Shown: positions 1 to 9,128, numbered from the stretch's first letter. The stretch: 64,000 nucleotides of DNA from Vibrio metoecus (GCF_009665255.1 NZ_CP035686.1:248001-312000), one strand, 5' to 3'. Numbers and translations: made by a program. Notes: generated by a model not told the origin, from the letters alone.

Positions 1-318
1 CACATTGTTGCGCAAAGCCGACGCCCACCCGCAAGTGATGTTGATGCTGAAGAAGCTGAATTTTATGAAGGTGGTGATGCATTAAAAGAATTATCGAACC
101 CGGAGAACATTACGTTGTCCAAAGAGTTGAAACAGGCTGTGTTCGATGCCCTTGATGCGTTACCTGATGATTTAAGAACGGCAATGACGTTGCGCGAGCT
201 TGATGGCTTGAGTTACGAGGAAATTGCGGAAGTGATGGATTGCCCTGTCGGTACAGTGCGTTCCCGAATTTTCCGTGCTCGTGAGGCGGTAGAGAAGAGA
301 ATTAAACCTCTGCTTTAA
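1..318 (+). CDS. rpoE: RNA polymerase sigma-E factor, 3' part
   Basis: This is the C-terminal part of the extracytoplasmic-function sigma factor that directs transcription of envelope-stress genes. The frame is open from base 1, so the gene starts outside the window. The visible part covers the linker and the whole sigma region 4, which contacts the -35 element: LPDDLRTAMTLREL, then the helix-turn-helix GLSYEEIAEVMDCPVGTVRS and RIFRAREA. These segments closely follow E. coli RpoE. It is followed after about 30 bases by its anti-sigma factor gene, the usual rpoE-rseABC order. An ATG-like internal start (TTG at 115) is only the beginning of an open stretch and not a real gene start. Confidence 0.96.
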   Translation, partial: HIVAQSRRPPASDVDAEEAEFYEGGDALKELSNPENITLSKELKQAVFDALDALPDDLRTAMTLRELDGLSYEEIAEVMDCPVGTVRSRIFRAREAVEKRIKPLL

Positions 319-349
319 CGCAAATTCCGTAATGACTATGGTGAATAGA

Positions 350-964
350 ATGGCTGACAAAGAAAAACTTTCAGCACTCATGGATGGCGAAACGATCGAC
401 AATGAGTTGATTTTAGGGTTGACTCAGGATCTAGATGCTCGTGAAACATGGAAAAATTATCACCTGATTGGTGATGTGCTCCGTGGTGACATTCCGATGC
501 AAAAAGAATGGAATATTGCTGAAAGTGTGGCCTTGGCGTTAGAAAATGAACCCGCGCACAATCCGTTGAACCATTCACAAAAAGTGATCGACCTGCAGCA
601 AGCAAGGTTGGAGGCTCAGCCGAAACCACAACAGGCGAAGCGTCAATTGCCTGCATGGTTGACTCAGTTTGGTCAAGTGGGGATTGCGGCTTGTGTGTCT
701 CTCGCGGTCATCTTTGGTGTGCAACAATATGGCGCTCAAAGCTCTGCTGAAAATGAATTGCCTGTACTACAAACGATCCCGTTGGCGGGAAGTGCCGAGC
801 CAGTGAGCTTAACTCGTGATTCGGTTGAAAAGCATTCATCAGATAGCACCATGCAAGAACAACGTCGTCGCGTAAACGCCTTGCTGCAGGACTACGAACT
901 GCAATTACGCCTGAATAGTGAGGATCTCTCTCACCAACATCCAGTTGAATCGGTTGTGGAATGA
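350..964 (+). CDS. rseA: anti-sigma-E factor RseA
   Basis: Inner-membrane anti-sigma factor that holds sigma-E inactive until regulated proteolysis by DegS and RseP releases it. The N-terminal domain (KLSALMDGETIDNEL) matches the sigma-binding part of the family. A single membrane segment lies at about residues 107-124 (GQVGIAACVSLAVIFGV), leaving a periplasmic tail that RseB would bind. I chose the ATG at 350 because a GGTGA lies 5 bases upstream and the protein then begins MADKEKLSAL, as expected. The longer frame from 332 has no visible SD. The stop overlaps the rseB start (ATGA), which indicates translational coupling. Confidence 0.92.
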   Translation: MADKEKLSALMDGETIDNELILGLTQDLDARETWKNYHLIGDVLRGDIPMQKEWNIAESVALALENEPAHNPLNHSQKVIDLQQARLEAQPKPQQAKRQLPAWLTQFGQVGIAACVSLAVIFGVQQYGAQSSAENELPVLQTIPLAGSAEPVSLTRDSVEKHSSDSTMQEQRRRVNALLQDYELQLRLNSEDLSHQHPVESVVE

Positions 965-1926
965 ATAAATTTTTGATCAGTGCGCTGACACTGTTCTGTG
1001 TGAATTCAACGTTCGCCTTTGCAGAGGAAGAGTCTGCAGAGGCGTTGTTGTCTCAGATGAACGAAGCCAGCCAACATCTCAACTACGAACTTTCATACAT
1101 CTTAGTTAAGAAAAACAGTATTGAACCTTTGCTCTATCGTCATGCACGGCAAGAAGAGCAGCAACTGGCGCATTTAGTCTATTTGAGCGGCCCTGTGCGT
1201 GAAGTGATCCGTCGTGGTGATGAGGTCAGTTACATAGAACCAGGTGTCGAGCCGTTTACGATTGAGTCTGGGAGCATGGTGGCGCCAACCATCCCGATGA
1301 TCAATAGCGATGTTACGGAGTTGGGCCAGTACTATGACTTTGTCAAAGTAGGGCGAGCGCGTGAAGCGGGTACTGCTTGTCAGGTGCTGCGTATTGTTCC
1401 GAAAGATGGCTTACGTTATTCCTATGTTCTATGGGTAGATGAAAAGAGCCGCTTACCATTGCGTGCAGATTTGCTAGATCGTGATGGTGAGGTGCTGGAG
1501 CAGTATCGCACCATCTCTTTCTCTGTGAGTGAGCGTTTGGCTGAATTGATGGCTGGGTTGAACAAGGTGCAACTGCCGGAAGTGCTTAAACTGCCTAAAG
1601 GCAGCGTACAAGAGACATTTTGGCAAGTCAGTTGGGTTCCTGAAGGTTTTAAAGCGATGGAGCTGAACCGCTATCGGATGGCGATGACCGATCGCTTAGT
1701 GGAAAGCCAAATGTATTCTGACGGGCTGTTTAACTTCTCTGTGTACGTCTCTGCCAGTGATAACTACTCCTTGAAGGGACAATTAGTTCGACAAGGTCGC
1801 CGCACGCTGCACAGCTTAGTCAAAGGCGAGAATGAAATCTCTGTCGTTGGTGATATTCCTCCTTCTACTGCGCAGCGTATTGCTCAATCCGTTATGTTTG
1901 GTGTGGGAGGCGTGAAAGCGCAATGA
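961..1926 (+). CDS. rseB: sigma-E regulatory protein RseB
   Basis: Periplasmic protein that binds the RseA periplasmic domain and protects it from DegS, probably sensing off-pathway lipids or LPS. The 321-residue product starts with a signal peptide (hydrophobic stretch ending FAFA, predicted cleavage near residue 21). A MucB/RseB N-terminal domain and a smaller C-terminal domain follow, the latter beginning around VSWVPEGFKA. Length agrees with the family (about 318 in E. coli). It overlaps both rseA and rseC by four bases, so the three genes form one translationally coupled unit. Confidence 0.93.
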   Translation: MNKFLISALTLFCVNSTFAFAEEESAEALLSQMNEASQHLNYELSYILVKKNSIEPLLYRHARQEEQQLAHLVYLSGPVREVIRRGDEVSYIEPGVEPFTIESGSMVAPTIPMINSDVTELGQYYDFVKVGRAREAGTACQVLRIVPKDGLRYSYVLWVDEKSRLPLRADLLDRDGEVLEQYRTISFSVSERLAELMAGLNKVQLPEVLKLPKGSVQETFWQVSWVPEGFKAMELNRYRMAMTDRLVESQMYSDGLFNFSVYVSASDNYSLKGQLVRQGRRTLHSLVKGENEISVVGDIPPSTAQRIAQSVMFGVGGVKAQ

Positions 1927-2393
1927 TGACTGCATTAGCCACGGTAACCAAAGTGGTACCCGCTCAACAAGGATTTCAAGTCACGCTGAGTTGCGAGCAG
2001 CAAACCAGTTGTAGTAGTTGTCAATCCTCACAAAGCTGTGGCACTGGCGTGGTTTCCAAAGCACTGGGCAATAAAACGCTTTTCTGGCGTTTGCAAACCA
2101 CACAAGCTTTGCAAGCGGGAGAAGTGGTCGAGATTGGTTTGCCAGAGAAGAGCCTGCTGCAGTCGGCTGCGCTTGTCTACTTATTACCGCTGTTTTTCAT
2201 GATGCTGGGCGCTTGGCTTGGCACTCAATGGCTAGCCCCTATGTGGGATCTGGGTGAGGGTATCGTGATCTTTACTTCACTGCTCTTTATTGGATTAGGC
2301 GTCTGGGTAGCCAAACGTTACGCGAAAGTGCTCGAACAGCGTTCAGAACAGCAAGTGGTTTTGTTACGAAAACTGGGTATCCCGGTTGCCTAA
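1923..2393 (+). CDS. rseC: RseC membrane protein (SoxR-reducing system family)
   Basis: Small inner-membrane protein of the RseC/MucC family. The family is linked to the sigma-E operon and to electron transfer by the Rsx/Rnf complex. The N-terminus has a cysteine cluster, C-x5-C-x2-C-x4-C (CEQQTSCSSCQSSQSC), typical of the family and probably metal- or redox-active. Two membrane segments follow at about residues 80-100 and 108-128. The start overlaps rseB by ATGA. A second ATG immediately follows the first, and either could initiate. A weak hairpin downstream may end the operon. Confidence 0.9.
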   Translation: MMTALATVTKVVPAQQGFQVTLSCEQQTSCSSCQSSQSCGTGVVSKALGNKTLFWRLQTTQALQAGEVVEIGLPEKSLLQSAALVYLLPLFFMMLGAWLGTQWLAPMWDLGEGIVIFTSLLFIGLGVWVAKRYAKVLEQRSEQQVVLLRKLGIPVA

Positions 2394-2446
2394 ATTATGA
2401 TGCGAACCCCAACGAAATTGGGTAGAATCGCCCAACTTGAATGAAT

Positions 2447-2467
2447 AGCCGCCAACGCGGCTTTTCT
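2447..2467 (+). terminator. possible terminator after rseC
   Basis: Inverted repeat AGCCGC/GCGGCT with a 4-base loop, followed by TTTTCT. The stem is only 6 bp, so some transcripts may continue into lepA 40 bases further on. Confidence 0.5.
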
Positions 2468-2505
2468 ATGTCCTTATTATTTAAGAGTTTAGTCATCCCA
2501 AACCT

Positions 2506-4299
2506 ATGAAGCACATTCGTAACTTTTCGATTATCGCCCACATTGACCATGGTAAATCGACTCTATCTGACCGTTTAATCCAAGTCTGTGGCGGCTTGAG
2601 CGATCGTGAAATGGCCGAGCAAGTTCTTGACTCTATGGATCTAGAACGTGAGCGTGGCATCACCATTAAAGCGCAGAGTGTGACTCTCGACTATAAAGCA
2701 AAAGATGGCGAGACCTATCAACTGAACTTCATCGACACCCCAGGACACGTTGACTTCGCGTACGAAGTATCACGTTCATTGGCGGCTTGTGAAGGCGCCC
2801 TGTTGGTGGTGGATGCGGGTCAAGGCGTGGAAGCGCAAACCCTAGCAAACTGCTATACCGCGATCGAAATGGATCTGGAAGTCGTGCCAATTCTGAACAA
2901 GATTGACCTACCTGCAGCAGAGCCTGAGCGTGTGGCGGAAGAAATTGAAGACATCGTCGGTATCGATGCGATTGACGCTGTGCGTTGTTCAGCGAAAACC
3001 GGTGTGGGTGTTGATGACGTTCTAGAAAAGATTGTCTCTGCGATCCCTGCGCCACAAGGCGATCCTGACGCACCGCTGCAAGCGCTGATCATCGACTCAT
3101 GGTTCGATAACTACCTGGGCGTAGTGTCTCTGGTTCGAATCAAAAACGGTAGCCTGAAGAAAAACGACAAGATCAAAGTGATGAGCACCGGCCAAACTTG
3201 GGGTGTGGATCGCTTAGGTATTTTCACACCGAAACAAGTGGATACCGATTCACTGGACACTGGCGAAGTAGGCTGGGTGGTGTGTGGTATCAAAGACATC
3301 ATGGGTGCACCAGTGGGTGATACTCTAACCTTGGCGAAAAACGGTTGTGACAAAGCACTACCGGGCTTTAAAAAGGTAAAACCTCAGGTGTATGCGGGCT
3401 TGTTCCCAGTGTCTTCTGACGACTATGACAACTTCCGTGATGCGCTAGGTAAACTCAGCCTCAATGATGCGTCACTGTTCTATGAACCAGAAACGTCAGC
3501 GGCACTTGGCTTTGGTTTCCGTTGTGGCTTCTTGGGTATGCTGCACATGGAGATCATTCAAGAACGTTTAGAGCGCGAATACGATCTCGATCTCATCACC
3601 ACAGCACCGACCGTAGTGTATGAAGTGCTGAAGACCAACAAAGAGATCGTCTACGTTGATAGCCCTGCCAAATTGCCTGCTATCAATGATATTGAAGAGA
3701 TCCGCGAACCGATCGCGCGTTGTAACATTCTGGTCCCTTCGGATTATCTGGGTAACGTTATCACTCTGTGTATCGAAAAACGGGGTACTCAGGTGGACAT
3801 GGTTTACCACGGTAACCAAGTCGCACTGACTTACGACATCCCAATGGCAGAAGTGGTACTTGATTTCTTTGACCGTCTGAAATCAACGTCACGTGGCTAT
3901 GCGTCACTGGATTACGGTTTCCAACGTTTTGAAATGTCGTACATGGTACGTGTGGATGTGCTGCTCAACGGTGACAAAGTGGATGCACTTGCGATCATCA
4001 CTCACCGTGATCTATCACAGACTCGTGGTCGTCAATTGGTGGAGAAGATGAAAGAGTTCATTCCTCGCCAAATGTTCGATATCGCGATTCAAGCGGCGAT
4101 TGGTAACCATATCATCGCGCGTTCAACCGTAAAGCAGTTACGTAAAAACGTACTAGCGAAATGTTACGGTGGTGACGTGAGTCGTAAGAAGAAACTGTTG
4201 AAGAAGCAGAAAGAAGGTAAGAAACGTATGAAGCAGATCGGTAATGTTGAGCTGCCACAAGAAGCGTTTCTTGCGATTCTGCATGTCGGCAAAGACTAA
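2506..4299 (+). CDS. lepA: elongation factor 4 (LepA), ribosomal back-translocase GTPase
   Basis: Membrane-associated translational GTPase that acts on stalled or mis-translocated ribosomes. The 597-residue length is standard. GTP-binding motifs are in order: AHIDHGKST (G1) near the N-terminus, the switch segment RGITIKAQ, DTPGHVDF (G3) and NKIDLP (G4). EF-G-like domains follow, then the LepA-specific C-terminal domain rich in lysine (SRKKKLLKKQKEGKKRMKQ) that reaches the peptidyl-transferase centre. The start has little SD but fits the family start MKHIRNFSIIAHIDHG. It lies upstream of lepB as in E. coli. Confidence 0.97.
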   Translation: MKHIRNFSIIAHIDHGKSTLSDRLIQVCGGLSDREMAEQVLDSMDLERERGITIKAQSVTLDYKAKDGETYQLNFIDTPGHVDFAYEVSRSLAACEGALLVVDAGQGVEAQTLANCYTAIEMDLEVVPILNKIDLPAAEPERVAEEIEDIVGIDAIDAVRCSAKTGVGVDDVLEKIVSAIPAPQGDPDAPLQALIIDSWFDNYLGVVSLVRIKNGSLKKNDKIKVMSTGQTWGVDRLGIFTPKQVDTDSLDTGEVGWVVCGIKDIMGAPVGDTLTLAKNGCDKALPGFKKVKPQVYAGLFPVSSDDYDNFRDALGKLSLNDASLFYEPETSAALGFGFRCGFLGMLHMEIIQERLEREYDLDLITTAPTVVYEVLKTNKEIVYVDSPAKLPAINDIEEIREPIARCNILVPSDYLGNVITLCIEKRGTQVDMVYHGNQVALTYDIPMAEVVLDFFDRLKSTSRGYASLDYGFQRFEMSYMVRVDVLLNGDKVDALAIITHRDLSQTRGRQLVEKMKEFIPRQMFDIAIQAAIGNHIIARSTVKQLRKNVLAKCYGGDVSRKKKLLKKQKEGKKRMKQIGNVELPQEAFLAILHVGKD

Positions 4300-4337
4300 T
4301 TTCTTTGGCGACTTCAATCTTATTGGTTTAACACATG

Positions 4338-4376
4338 AGTGAAAGGGTTTCGGCTCTTTCACTTTCGTATTTTTTA
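4338..4376 (+). terminator. hairpin with T-run between lepA and lepB
   Basis: AGTGAAAG (4338-4345) pairs with CTTTCACT (4356-4363), followed by TTCGTATTTTTT. Because lepB begins only about 15 bases later and has no clear promoter of its own, this may be a partial terminator or attenuator that lowers lepB expression. Confidence 0.55.
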
Positions 4377-4390
4377 GATAAGGGAAGTCA

Positions 4391-5287
4391 ATGGCGAACA
4401 CATTTTCACTGATTTTGGTGATTGTAACTTTGGTCACCGGTATCGTCTGGACACTGGAAAAGCTGGTGTGGGCGAAAAAACGCCAACAAAAACTGTCTCA
4501 GTTAAAGGCTCAATCGCCGGACATGCCTACGTTGGCACTCGATCAAGCAGCGGCTCAACCGTGGTGGATTGAGAATAGCGTATCGGTGTTCCCTGTGATC
4601 GCTTTTGTCTTAATTCTGCGTTCGTTTATTTATGAACCGTTCCAGATCCCTTCTGGCTCCATGATGCCAACCCTGTTGGTGGGGGATTTTATTCTGGTTG
4701 AAAAATACGCTTACGGTTTGAAAGATCCGGTATGGCGTACTCAACTGGTAGAAACGGGGAAACCAGAGCGCGGCGATATCGTGGTGTTCAAATACCCAGT
4801 GAATCCTAATATCGACTATATCAAACGCGTGGTGGGTATGCCGGGTGATACGGTACGTTACAGCTCTGGTAAAGAGTTGTGCATTCAGCACCAAGGTGAG
4901 AATGAGTGCCAAAGCGTTAAGCTATCGAATGTGCAAGAAAGTGCGTTTTACCAAAACAATATTCCGCTGATTCAATTAGACGAACAGTTAGGGAAAGTTG
5001 AGCACAATATTCTGATCAATCCACTGCGCATTGATAACGTAGCAGACTATCGTCCACGCAGTGGCGTGAATGAGTGGGTTGTACCACAAGGGCACTACTT
5101 TGTGATGGGAGATAACCGTGACAACAGTGCTGACAGCCGTTTCTGGGGCTTTGTGCCAGAGCAGAATCTGGTCGGAAAGGCTGTGGCTATTTGGATCAGT
5201 TTCGAGTTTGAACGCGCTGAAGACAGCGTACTTCCAAGTTGGATTCCAACCGGCGTACGATTTAACCGTGTTGGTGGGATCCATTAA
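4391..5287 (+). CDS. lepB: signal peptidase I
   Basis: Inner-membrane leader peptidase that cuts signal peptides from exported proteins on the periplasmic side. Two membrane segments lie at about residues 4-22 and 63-80. The Ser-Lys catalytic dyad is visible as Ser90 in IPSGSMMPTL and Lys145 in YIKRVVGMPGD. The conserved MGDNRDNSADSR box lies near residue 240. Length (298) is a little below the 324 of E. coli. The start has a GGGAAG SD 5 bases upstream. Downstream rnc and era form the classic lepB-rnc-era cluster. Confidence 0.96.
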   Translation: MANTFSLILVIVTLVTGIVWTLEKLVWAKKRQQKLSQLKAQSPDMPTLALDQAAAQPWWIENSVSVFPVIAFVLILRSFIYEPFQIPSGSMMPTLLVGDFILVEKYAYGLKDPVWRTQLVETGKPERGDIVVFKYPVNPNIDYIKRVVGMPGDTVRYSSGKELCIQHQGENECQSVKLSNVQESAFYQNNIPLIQLDEQLGKVEHNILINPLRIDNVADYRPRSGVNEWVVPQGHYFVMGDNRDNSADSRFWGFVPEQNLVGKAVAIWISFEFERAEDSVLPSWIPTGVRFNRVGGIH

Positions 5288-5318
5288 GCCAGCATGAGCT
5301 GGTAATAACGTTGAGATT

Positions 5319-5996
5319 ATGACACCTCCAATGAATAAATTAACAAGTAAGCTCGGTTATACCTTTAAGGAGATCGAGCTGCTTAATCTGGCGCTGACAC
5401 ACCGCAGCGCCAATGGTAAGCACAATGAACGTCTTGAGTTTCTGGGCGATTCAATTTTAAGTTTTGTCATTGCTGATGAGCTCTATCGCCGCTTCCCGAA
5501 AGTGAATGAAGGGGATATGAGCCGCATGCGTGCCACCTTAGTGCGTGGCAACACGTTGGCGGAGCTAGGTCGTGAATTCGATCTGGGAGATTACTTAAAA
5601 TTAGGTCCAGGTGAGTTGAAAAGTGGTGGTTTTCGCCGAGACTCGATTCTAGCGGATGCGGTGGAAGCGATCATCGGTGCGATCTACCTTGACAGCGATC
5701 TGGAAATGGCGCGCAGCATCGTGCTTGAGTGGTATCACGGTCGTCTGGAAGAGATAAAACCTGGCGCATCACAAAAAGACCCGAAAACTCGCTTACAAGA
5801 GTTTTTGCAGGGCAGAAGAAAACCGCTGCCCGTCTACACAGTGACTAATATTAAAGGTGAAGCACACAACCAAGAGTTTACCGTTGCGTGTGAAGTGGCA
5901 GGTATGGATACGCCTGTGATCGGTAAAGGCACCAGCCGCCGCAAGGCAGAGCAAGCGGCTGCAGAAACGGCTCTGGAGCAATTGACCAATGGCTGA
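5319..5996 (+). CDS. rnc: ribonuclease III
   Basis: Double-strand-specific endoribonuclease that processes rRNA precursors and structured mRNAs. The N-terminal RNase III domain carries the signature NERLEFLGDSIL and the second acidic cluster DAVEAIIGAIYLD. The C-terminal third is a double-stranded RNA-binding domain ending GKGTSRRKAEQAAAETAL. The length of 225 is typical. An in-frame ATG at 5331 is an alternative start that would remove four residues. The 3' end overlaps era by 8 bases, so the two are co-translated. Confidence 0.96.
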   Translation: MTPPMNKLTSKLGYTFKEIELLNLALTHRSANGKHNERLEFLGDSILSFVIADELYRRFPKVNEGDMSRMRATLVRGNTLAELGREFDLGDYLKLGPGELKSGGFRRDSILADAVEAIIGAIYLDSDLEMARSIVLEWYHGRLEEIKPGASQKDPKTRLQEFLQGRRKPLPVYTVTNIKGEAHNQEFTVACEVAGMDTPVIGKGTSRRKAEQAAAETALEQLTNG

Positions 5997-6966
5997 TCAA
6001 GAATTTGATATCGATGCATACTTTGCTTCTCAAAGCGAAGGTAAATCTGTGGTGGCATCGACACCGGAAAACCAACATTGCGGTTTTGTCGCGATTGTCG
6101 GTCGTCCAAACGTGGGTAAATCGACTCTGCTCAATAACCTGTTAGGGCAAAAAATCTCGATTACTTCGCGTAAACCGCAAACGACTCGCCACCGCATTAT
6201 GGGCGTAGAGACCGATGGCAATTATCAGGCGATATACGTTGATACCCCAGGGCTGCACATTGAAGAAAAACGCGCGATTAACCGTTTGATGAACCGTGCG
6301 GCATCAAGCTCACTGAGTGATGTCAACTTAGTGCTGTTTGTCGTTGAAGGTACTCACTGGACCGCCGATGACGAGATGGTATTCACTAAGCTGCAAAAAG
6401 CCAACTTCCCAGTAGTGCTGTGTGTGAACAAGGTCGATCAGGTCAAAGATCGCAACGAAGTGATGCTGCACATGCTGGAGCTTTCTAAACGCATGCCGTT
6501 TGTCGATATCGTACCGATTTCCGCTAAACAGGGTAAAAACACCGATGTGTTGAAAAAGCATGTTCGCGACCATTTACCGAAAGCCGTGCACCATTTCCCT
6601 GAAGAGTATGTGACGGATCGTTCACAGCGCTTTATGGCCTCTGAAATCGTCCGTGAAAAGTTGATGCGTTTTACTGGCGAAGAGCTGCCGTATTCGGTGA
6701 CGGTGGAAATCGAGCGTTTCGATTACAACCCAGATACTGATGGCTTCCACATCAACGCCCTGATTTTGGTTGAGCGTATCGGCCAGAAGAAAATGGTGAT
6801 TGGCAAAAACGGCGAGAAGATCAAAACCATCGGCCGCGAGGCGCGTCTCGATATGGAAGAGCTGTTCGGCCGCAAAGTCTACCTAGAGACTTGGGTGAAA
6901 GTGAAATCGGGTTGGGCGGATGATGAGCGAGCCCTGCGTTCACTCGGCTACATCGACGATCTCTAA
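5989..6966 (+). CDS. era: GTPase Era, 16S rRNA and 30S assembly factor
   Basis: Essential GTPase that binds the 3' end of 16S rRNA during small-subunit maturation. GTPase motifs are GRPNVGKST (G1), DTPGLH (G3) and NKVD (G4). The C-terminal KH RNA-binding domain contains GQKKMVIGKNGEKIKTIG. Compared with E. coli Era (301 residues) the product has about 24 extra N-terminal residues before CGFVAIVG. No other ATG lies between, so the extension is probably real. It overlaps rnc by 8 bases and is followed by a strong terminator. Confidence 0.96.
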   Translation: MADQEFDIDAYFASQSEGKSVVASTPENQHCGFVAIVGRPNVGKSTLLNNLLGQKISITSRKPQTTRHRIMGVETDGNYQAIYVDTPGLHIEEKRAINRLMNRAASSSLSDVNLVLFVVEGTHWTADDEMVFTKLQKANFPVVLCVNKVDQVKDRNEVMLHMLELSKRMPFVDIVPISAKQGKNTDVLKKHVRDHLPKAVHHFPEEYVTDRSQRFMASEIVREKLMRFTGEELPYSVTVEIERFDYNPDTDGFHINALILVERIGQKKMVIGKNGEKIKTIGREARLDMEELFGRKVYLETWVKVKSGWADDERALRSLGYIDDL

Positions 6967-6971
6967 ACTCT

Positions 6972-7001
6972 AAAGGTGGTGACCCAGTTGCCACCTTTTT
7001 C
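6972..7001 (+). terminator. rho-independent terminator after era
   Basis: AAAGGTGG (6972-6979) pairs with CCACCTTT (6991-6998), and the run of T continues. It separates lepB-rnc-era from recO-pdxJ-acpS. Confidence 0.8.
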
Positions 7002-7035
7002 ATTTATACCTTCAACTGCATGATAGAAAGGGAAA

Positions 7036-7761
7036 ATGTCAGACGGACTGCAACGCTGTTTTGTTCTGCACCGCCGCCCTTACAGTGAATCGAGCTTAAT
7101 TCTCGATGTGTTCAGTGAGGAGTACGGGCGAGTCACCTTAATGGCCAAAGGTGCGCGCGGAAAACGCTCCAACCTCAAAGGTGCGCTGCAACCTTTCACT
7201 CCTTTACTGCTGAAATGGTCGGGCAATGGTTCGATGAAAACGCTGCGCCAAGCCGAACCAATTAGTCTCGGCTTACCGCTTTCCGGCGTCTATCTCTATT
7301 CGGCGATGTACATCAACGAGCTGGTGGATCGGGTGTTAATGCCAGAAGTCGCTAGCCCCGGGCTATTCCATGATTATCTGTTTGCGCTCACTGAACTGGC
7401 GCAAAGCACTAATCCCGAGCCAGCACTACGTCGCTTTGAACTCGCTTTGCTTGCCGCGATGGGCTACGGCGTGGATTTTCTGCATTGTGCTGGTACGGGC
7501 GAACCAGTTTCACCAGACATGACCTATCGCTATCGTGAGCAAAAAGGCTTTATTGCCTCGGTACGCCGCGATAATCTCACCTTTCTCGGTAATGAGCTGA
7601 TTGCGATCAGTGAGCGGCGTTTTACCAGCAAAGAGCAACTGCAAGCGGCAAAACGCTTTACACGTTTAGCCTTAAAGCCGTATCTTGGCGGCAAACCTTT
7701 AAAAAGTCGTGAGTTGTTTCGTCAAACAACTCTACCCAGAGCACGGAGTACAGAAGAATGA
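7036..7761 (+). CDS. recO: DNA repair protein RecO
   Basis: Member of the RecFOR pathway. It anneals single strands and helps load RecA onto SSB-coated gaps. The N-terminal OB-fold contains the family start QRCFVLHRRPYSESSLILD and GRVTLMAKGARGKRS. The helical C-terminal part follows. Length 241 agrees with the E. coli protein (242). An AAAGGGAAA SD precedes the ATG. Its stop overlaps the pdxJ start by four bases, the same recO-pdxJ-acpS order as in E. coli. Confidence 0.95.
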   Translation: MSDGLQRCFVLHRRPYSESSLILDVFSEEYGRVTLMAKGARGKRSNLKGALQPFTPLLLKWSGNGSMKTLRQAEPISLGLPLSGVYLYSAMYINELVDRVLMPEVASPGLFHDYLFALTELAQSTNPEPALRRFELALLAAMGYGVDFLHCAGTGEPVSPDMTYRYREQKGFIASVRRDNLTFLGNELIAISERRFTSKEQLQAAKRFTRLALKPYLGGKPLKSRELFRQTTLPRARSTEE

Positions 7762-8489
7762 GCTCAATTTATCTTGGTGTGAACATCGATCACGTGGCTA
7801 CTTTGCGTAACGCACGCGGCACGCAATATCCCGATCCTGTGCATGCAGCGGAAATAGCTGAACGTGCGGGTGCAGATGGCATCACCATCCATCTGCGTGA
7901 AGATCGCCGCCACATTACAGATCGCGATGTGCGTATTTTGCGTGAAACGCTGCAAACGCGTATGAACCTTGAAATGGCTGTGACCGATGAGATGGTTGAG
8001 ATTGCGCTGCAAACTCAACCAGAATACGTTTGCTTGGTGCCGGAAAAGCGTGAAGAACTGACGACAGAAGGTGGCTTGGACGTACTTGGTCAGCTTGAGC
8101 GCGTAAAAGCGGCAACGGAAAAACTCACCGCGGCAGGCATTAAGGTATCTCTGTTTATCGATGCCGATCGCGAGCAAATTGATGCGGCAAAAGCCTGTGG
8201 TGCACCATTCATTGAGCTGCATACCGGTCATTATTCGGATGCGAAAAGTGAAGTCGATCAGCAAAATGAGCTAAAAAAAATCGCGGCAGCAGCGGCTTAT
8301 GCTCACGACTTGGGCATTACGGTGAATGCGGGTCATGGATTGACTTACCACAACGTTGCTGCGATTGCGGCGATCCCTGAAATCTACGAGCTGAACATCG
8401 GCCATGCGATCATTGGTCGCGCGGTATTTGATGGTTTAGCGAAAGCCGTCGCCGATATGAAAGCCATCATGGTTGCTGCGCGTCGATAA
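7758..8489 (+). CDS. pdxJ: pyridoxine 5'-phosphate synthase
   Basis: Last enzyme of the DXP-dependent vitamin B6 route. It condenses 1-deoxyxylulose 5-phosphate with 3-amino-2-oxopropyl phosphate. The TIM-barrel landmarks are present: GVNIDHVATLRNARGT at the N-terminus, GADGITIHLREDRRHI, ELHTGHYSDA, and NAGHGLTYHNV followed by ELNIGHAIIGRAVF. Length 243 is standard. It overlaps recO by ATGA and is followed by acpS three bases later. Confidence 0.97.
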   Translation: MSSIYLGVNIDHVATLRNARGTQYPDPVHAAEIAERAGADGITIHLREDRRHITDRDVRILRETLQTRMNLEMAVTDEMVEIALQTQPEYVCLVPEKREELTTEGGLDVLGQLERVKAATEKLTAAGIKVSLFIDADREQIDAAKACGAPFIELHTGHYSDAKSEVDQQNELKKIAAAAAYAHDLGITVNAGHGLTYHNVAAIAAIPEIYELNIGHAIIGRAVFDGLAKAVADMKAIMVAARR

Positions 8490-8492
8490 CGT

Positions 8493-8873
8493 ATGATCGT
8501 TGGACTCGGCACGGACATCGCTGAAATCGAACGGGTTGAGAAAGCGTTGGCGCGCTCAGGCGAAAGTTTTGCGCGTCGCATTCTTACCGATTCTGAACTA
8601 GAGCAATTTCATGCTTCGAAGCAACAAGGGCGCTTTTTAGCTAAACGCTTTGCAGCTAAAGAAGCGGCATCCAAAGCGTTAGGTACCGGAATTGCTCAAG
8701 GTGTGACCTTTCACGATTTCACCGTTAGCAACGACGAACTAGGTAAGCCTTTATTGAACTTGAGTGGCAAGGCTGCTCAGTTAGCCGCACAATTGCAGGT
8801 GGCGAATATCCATCTTTCCATCTCTGATGAGCGCCATTATGCCATGGCCACCGTGATCCTCGAACGCCGCTAA
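8493..8873 (+). CDS. acpS: holo-[acyl-carrier-protein] synthase
   Basis: Transfers 4'-phosphopantetheine from coenzyme A to apo acyl carrier protein. The two family motifs are visible: VGLGTDIAEIERVE at the N-terminus, with the Mg-binding Asp, and KRFAAKEAASKALGTGI around residue 50. Length 126 equals the E. coli enzyme. The stop codon lies inside the loop of the downstream hairpin, so the transcript ends right after the gene. Confidence 0.96.
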   Translation: MIVGLGTDIAEIERVEKALARSGESFARRILTDSELEQFHASKQQGRFLAKRFAAKEAASKALGTGIAQGVTFHDFTVSNDELGKPLLNLSGKAAQLAAQLQVANIHLSISDERHYAMATVILERR

Positions 8874-8892
8874 TGCGGCGTTCATACTTTTA
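8862..8892 (+). terminator. terminator hairpin spanning the acpS stop
   Basis: Perfect 9-bp stem GAACGCCGC/GCGGCGTTC with the TAAT loop holding the acpS stop codon. The T-rich tail (ATACTTTTAG) is short. Confidence 0.65.
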
Positions 8893-9128
8893 GTCATTTC
8901 AAATCTTTCATTTTCTGACTATATTTTCCTTACGTGTTTAATTTCCCTCAACGGAAGAATGGGTTTTATACTCTTTGCACCAAATGCGTATTTTTCTATC
9001 ACCAATCACTAAAATTAAAGCAATTGGGTGATGTCATTCATCATCAATGACGCTCGAAATAGAGAATGTTTCACTAGGTGCGCAGGTTTGCGCTGTGGTG
9101 GAAGTAAGGCTTGCTTAGGGATAACCCA
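8893..9128. other. gap before the barrel-cyclase operon
   Basis: No credible ORF. A TATACT at 8967-8972 could be a -10 box but has no good -35. An inverted repeat GTCATT (9033-9038)/AATGAC (9046-9051) with a 7-base loop could be a regulator site. The promoter of the three-gene unit downstream should lie here. Confidence 0.4.

Noticed and set aside
7764..8264. 166-codon ORF opposite pdxJ
   Set aside because: Shadow of a highly conserved enzyme gene.
9033..9051. Possible Pho box before the PstS-like operon
   Set aside because: The second half-site does not match CTGTCAT; the sequence is better described as a simple inverted repeat.
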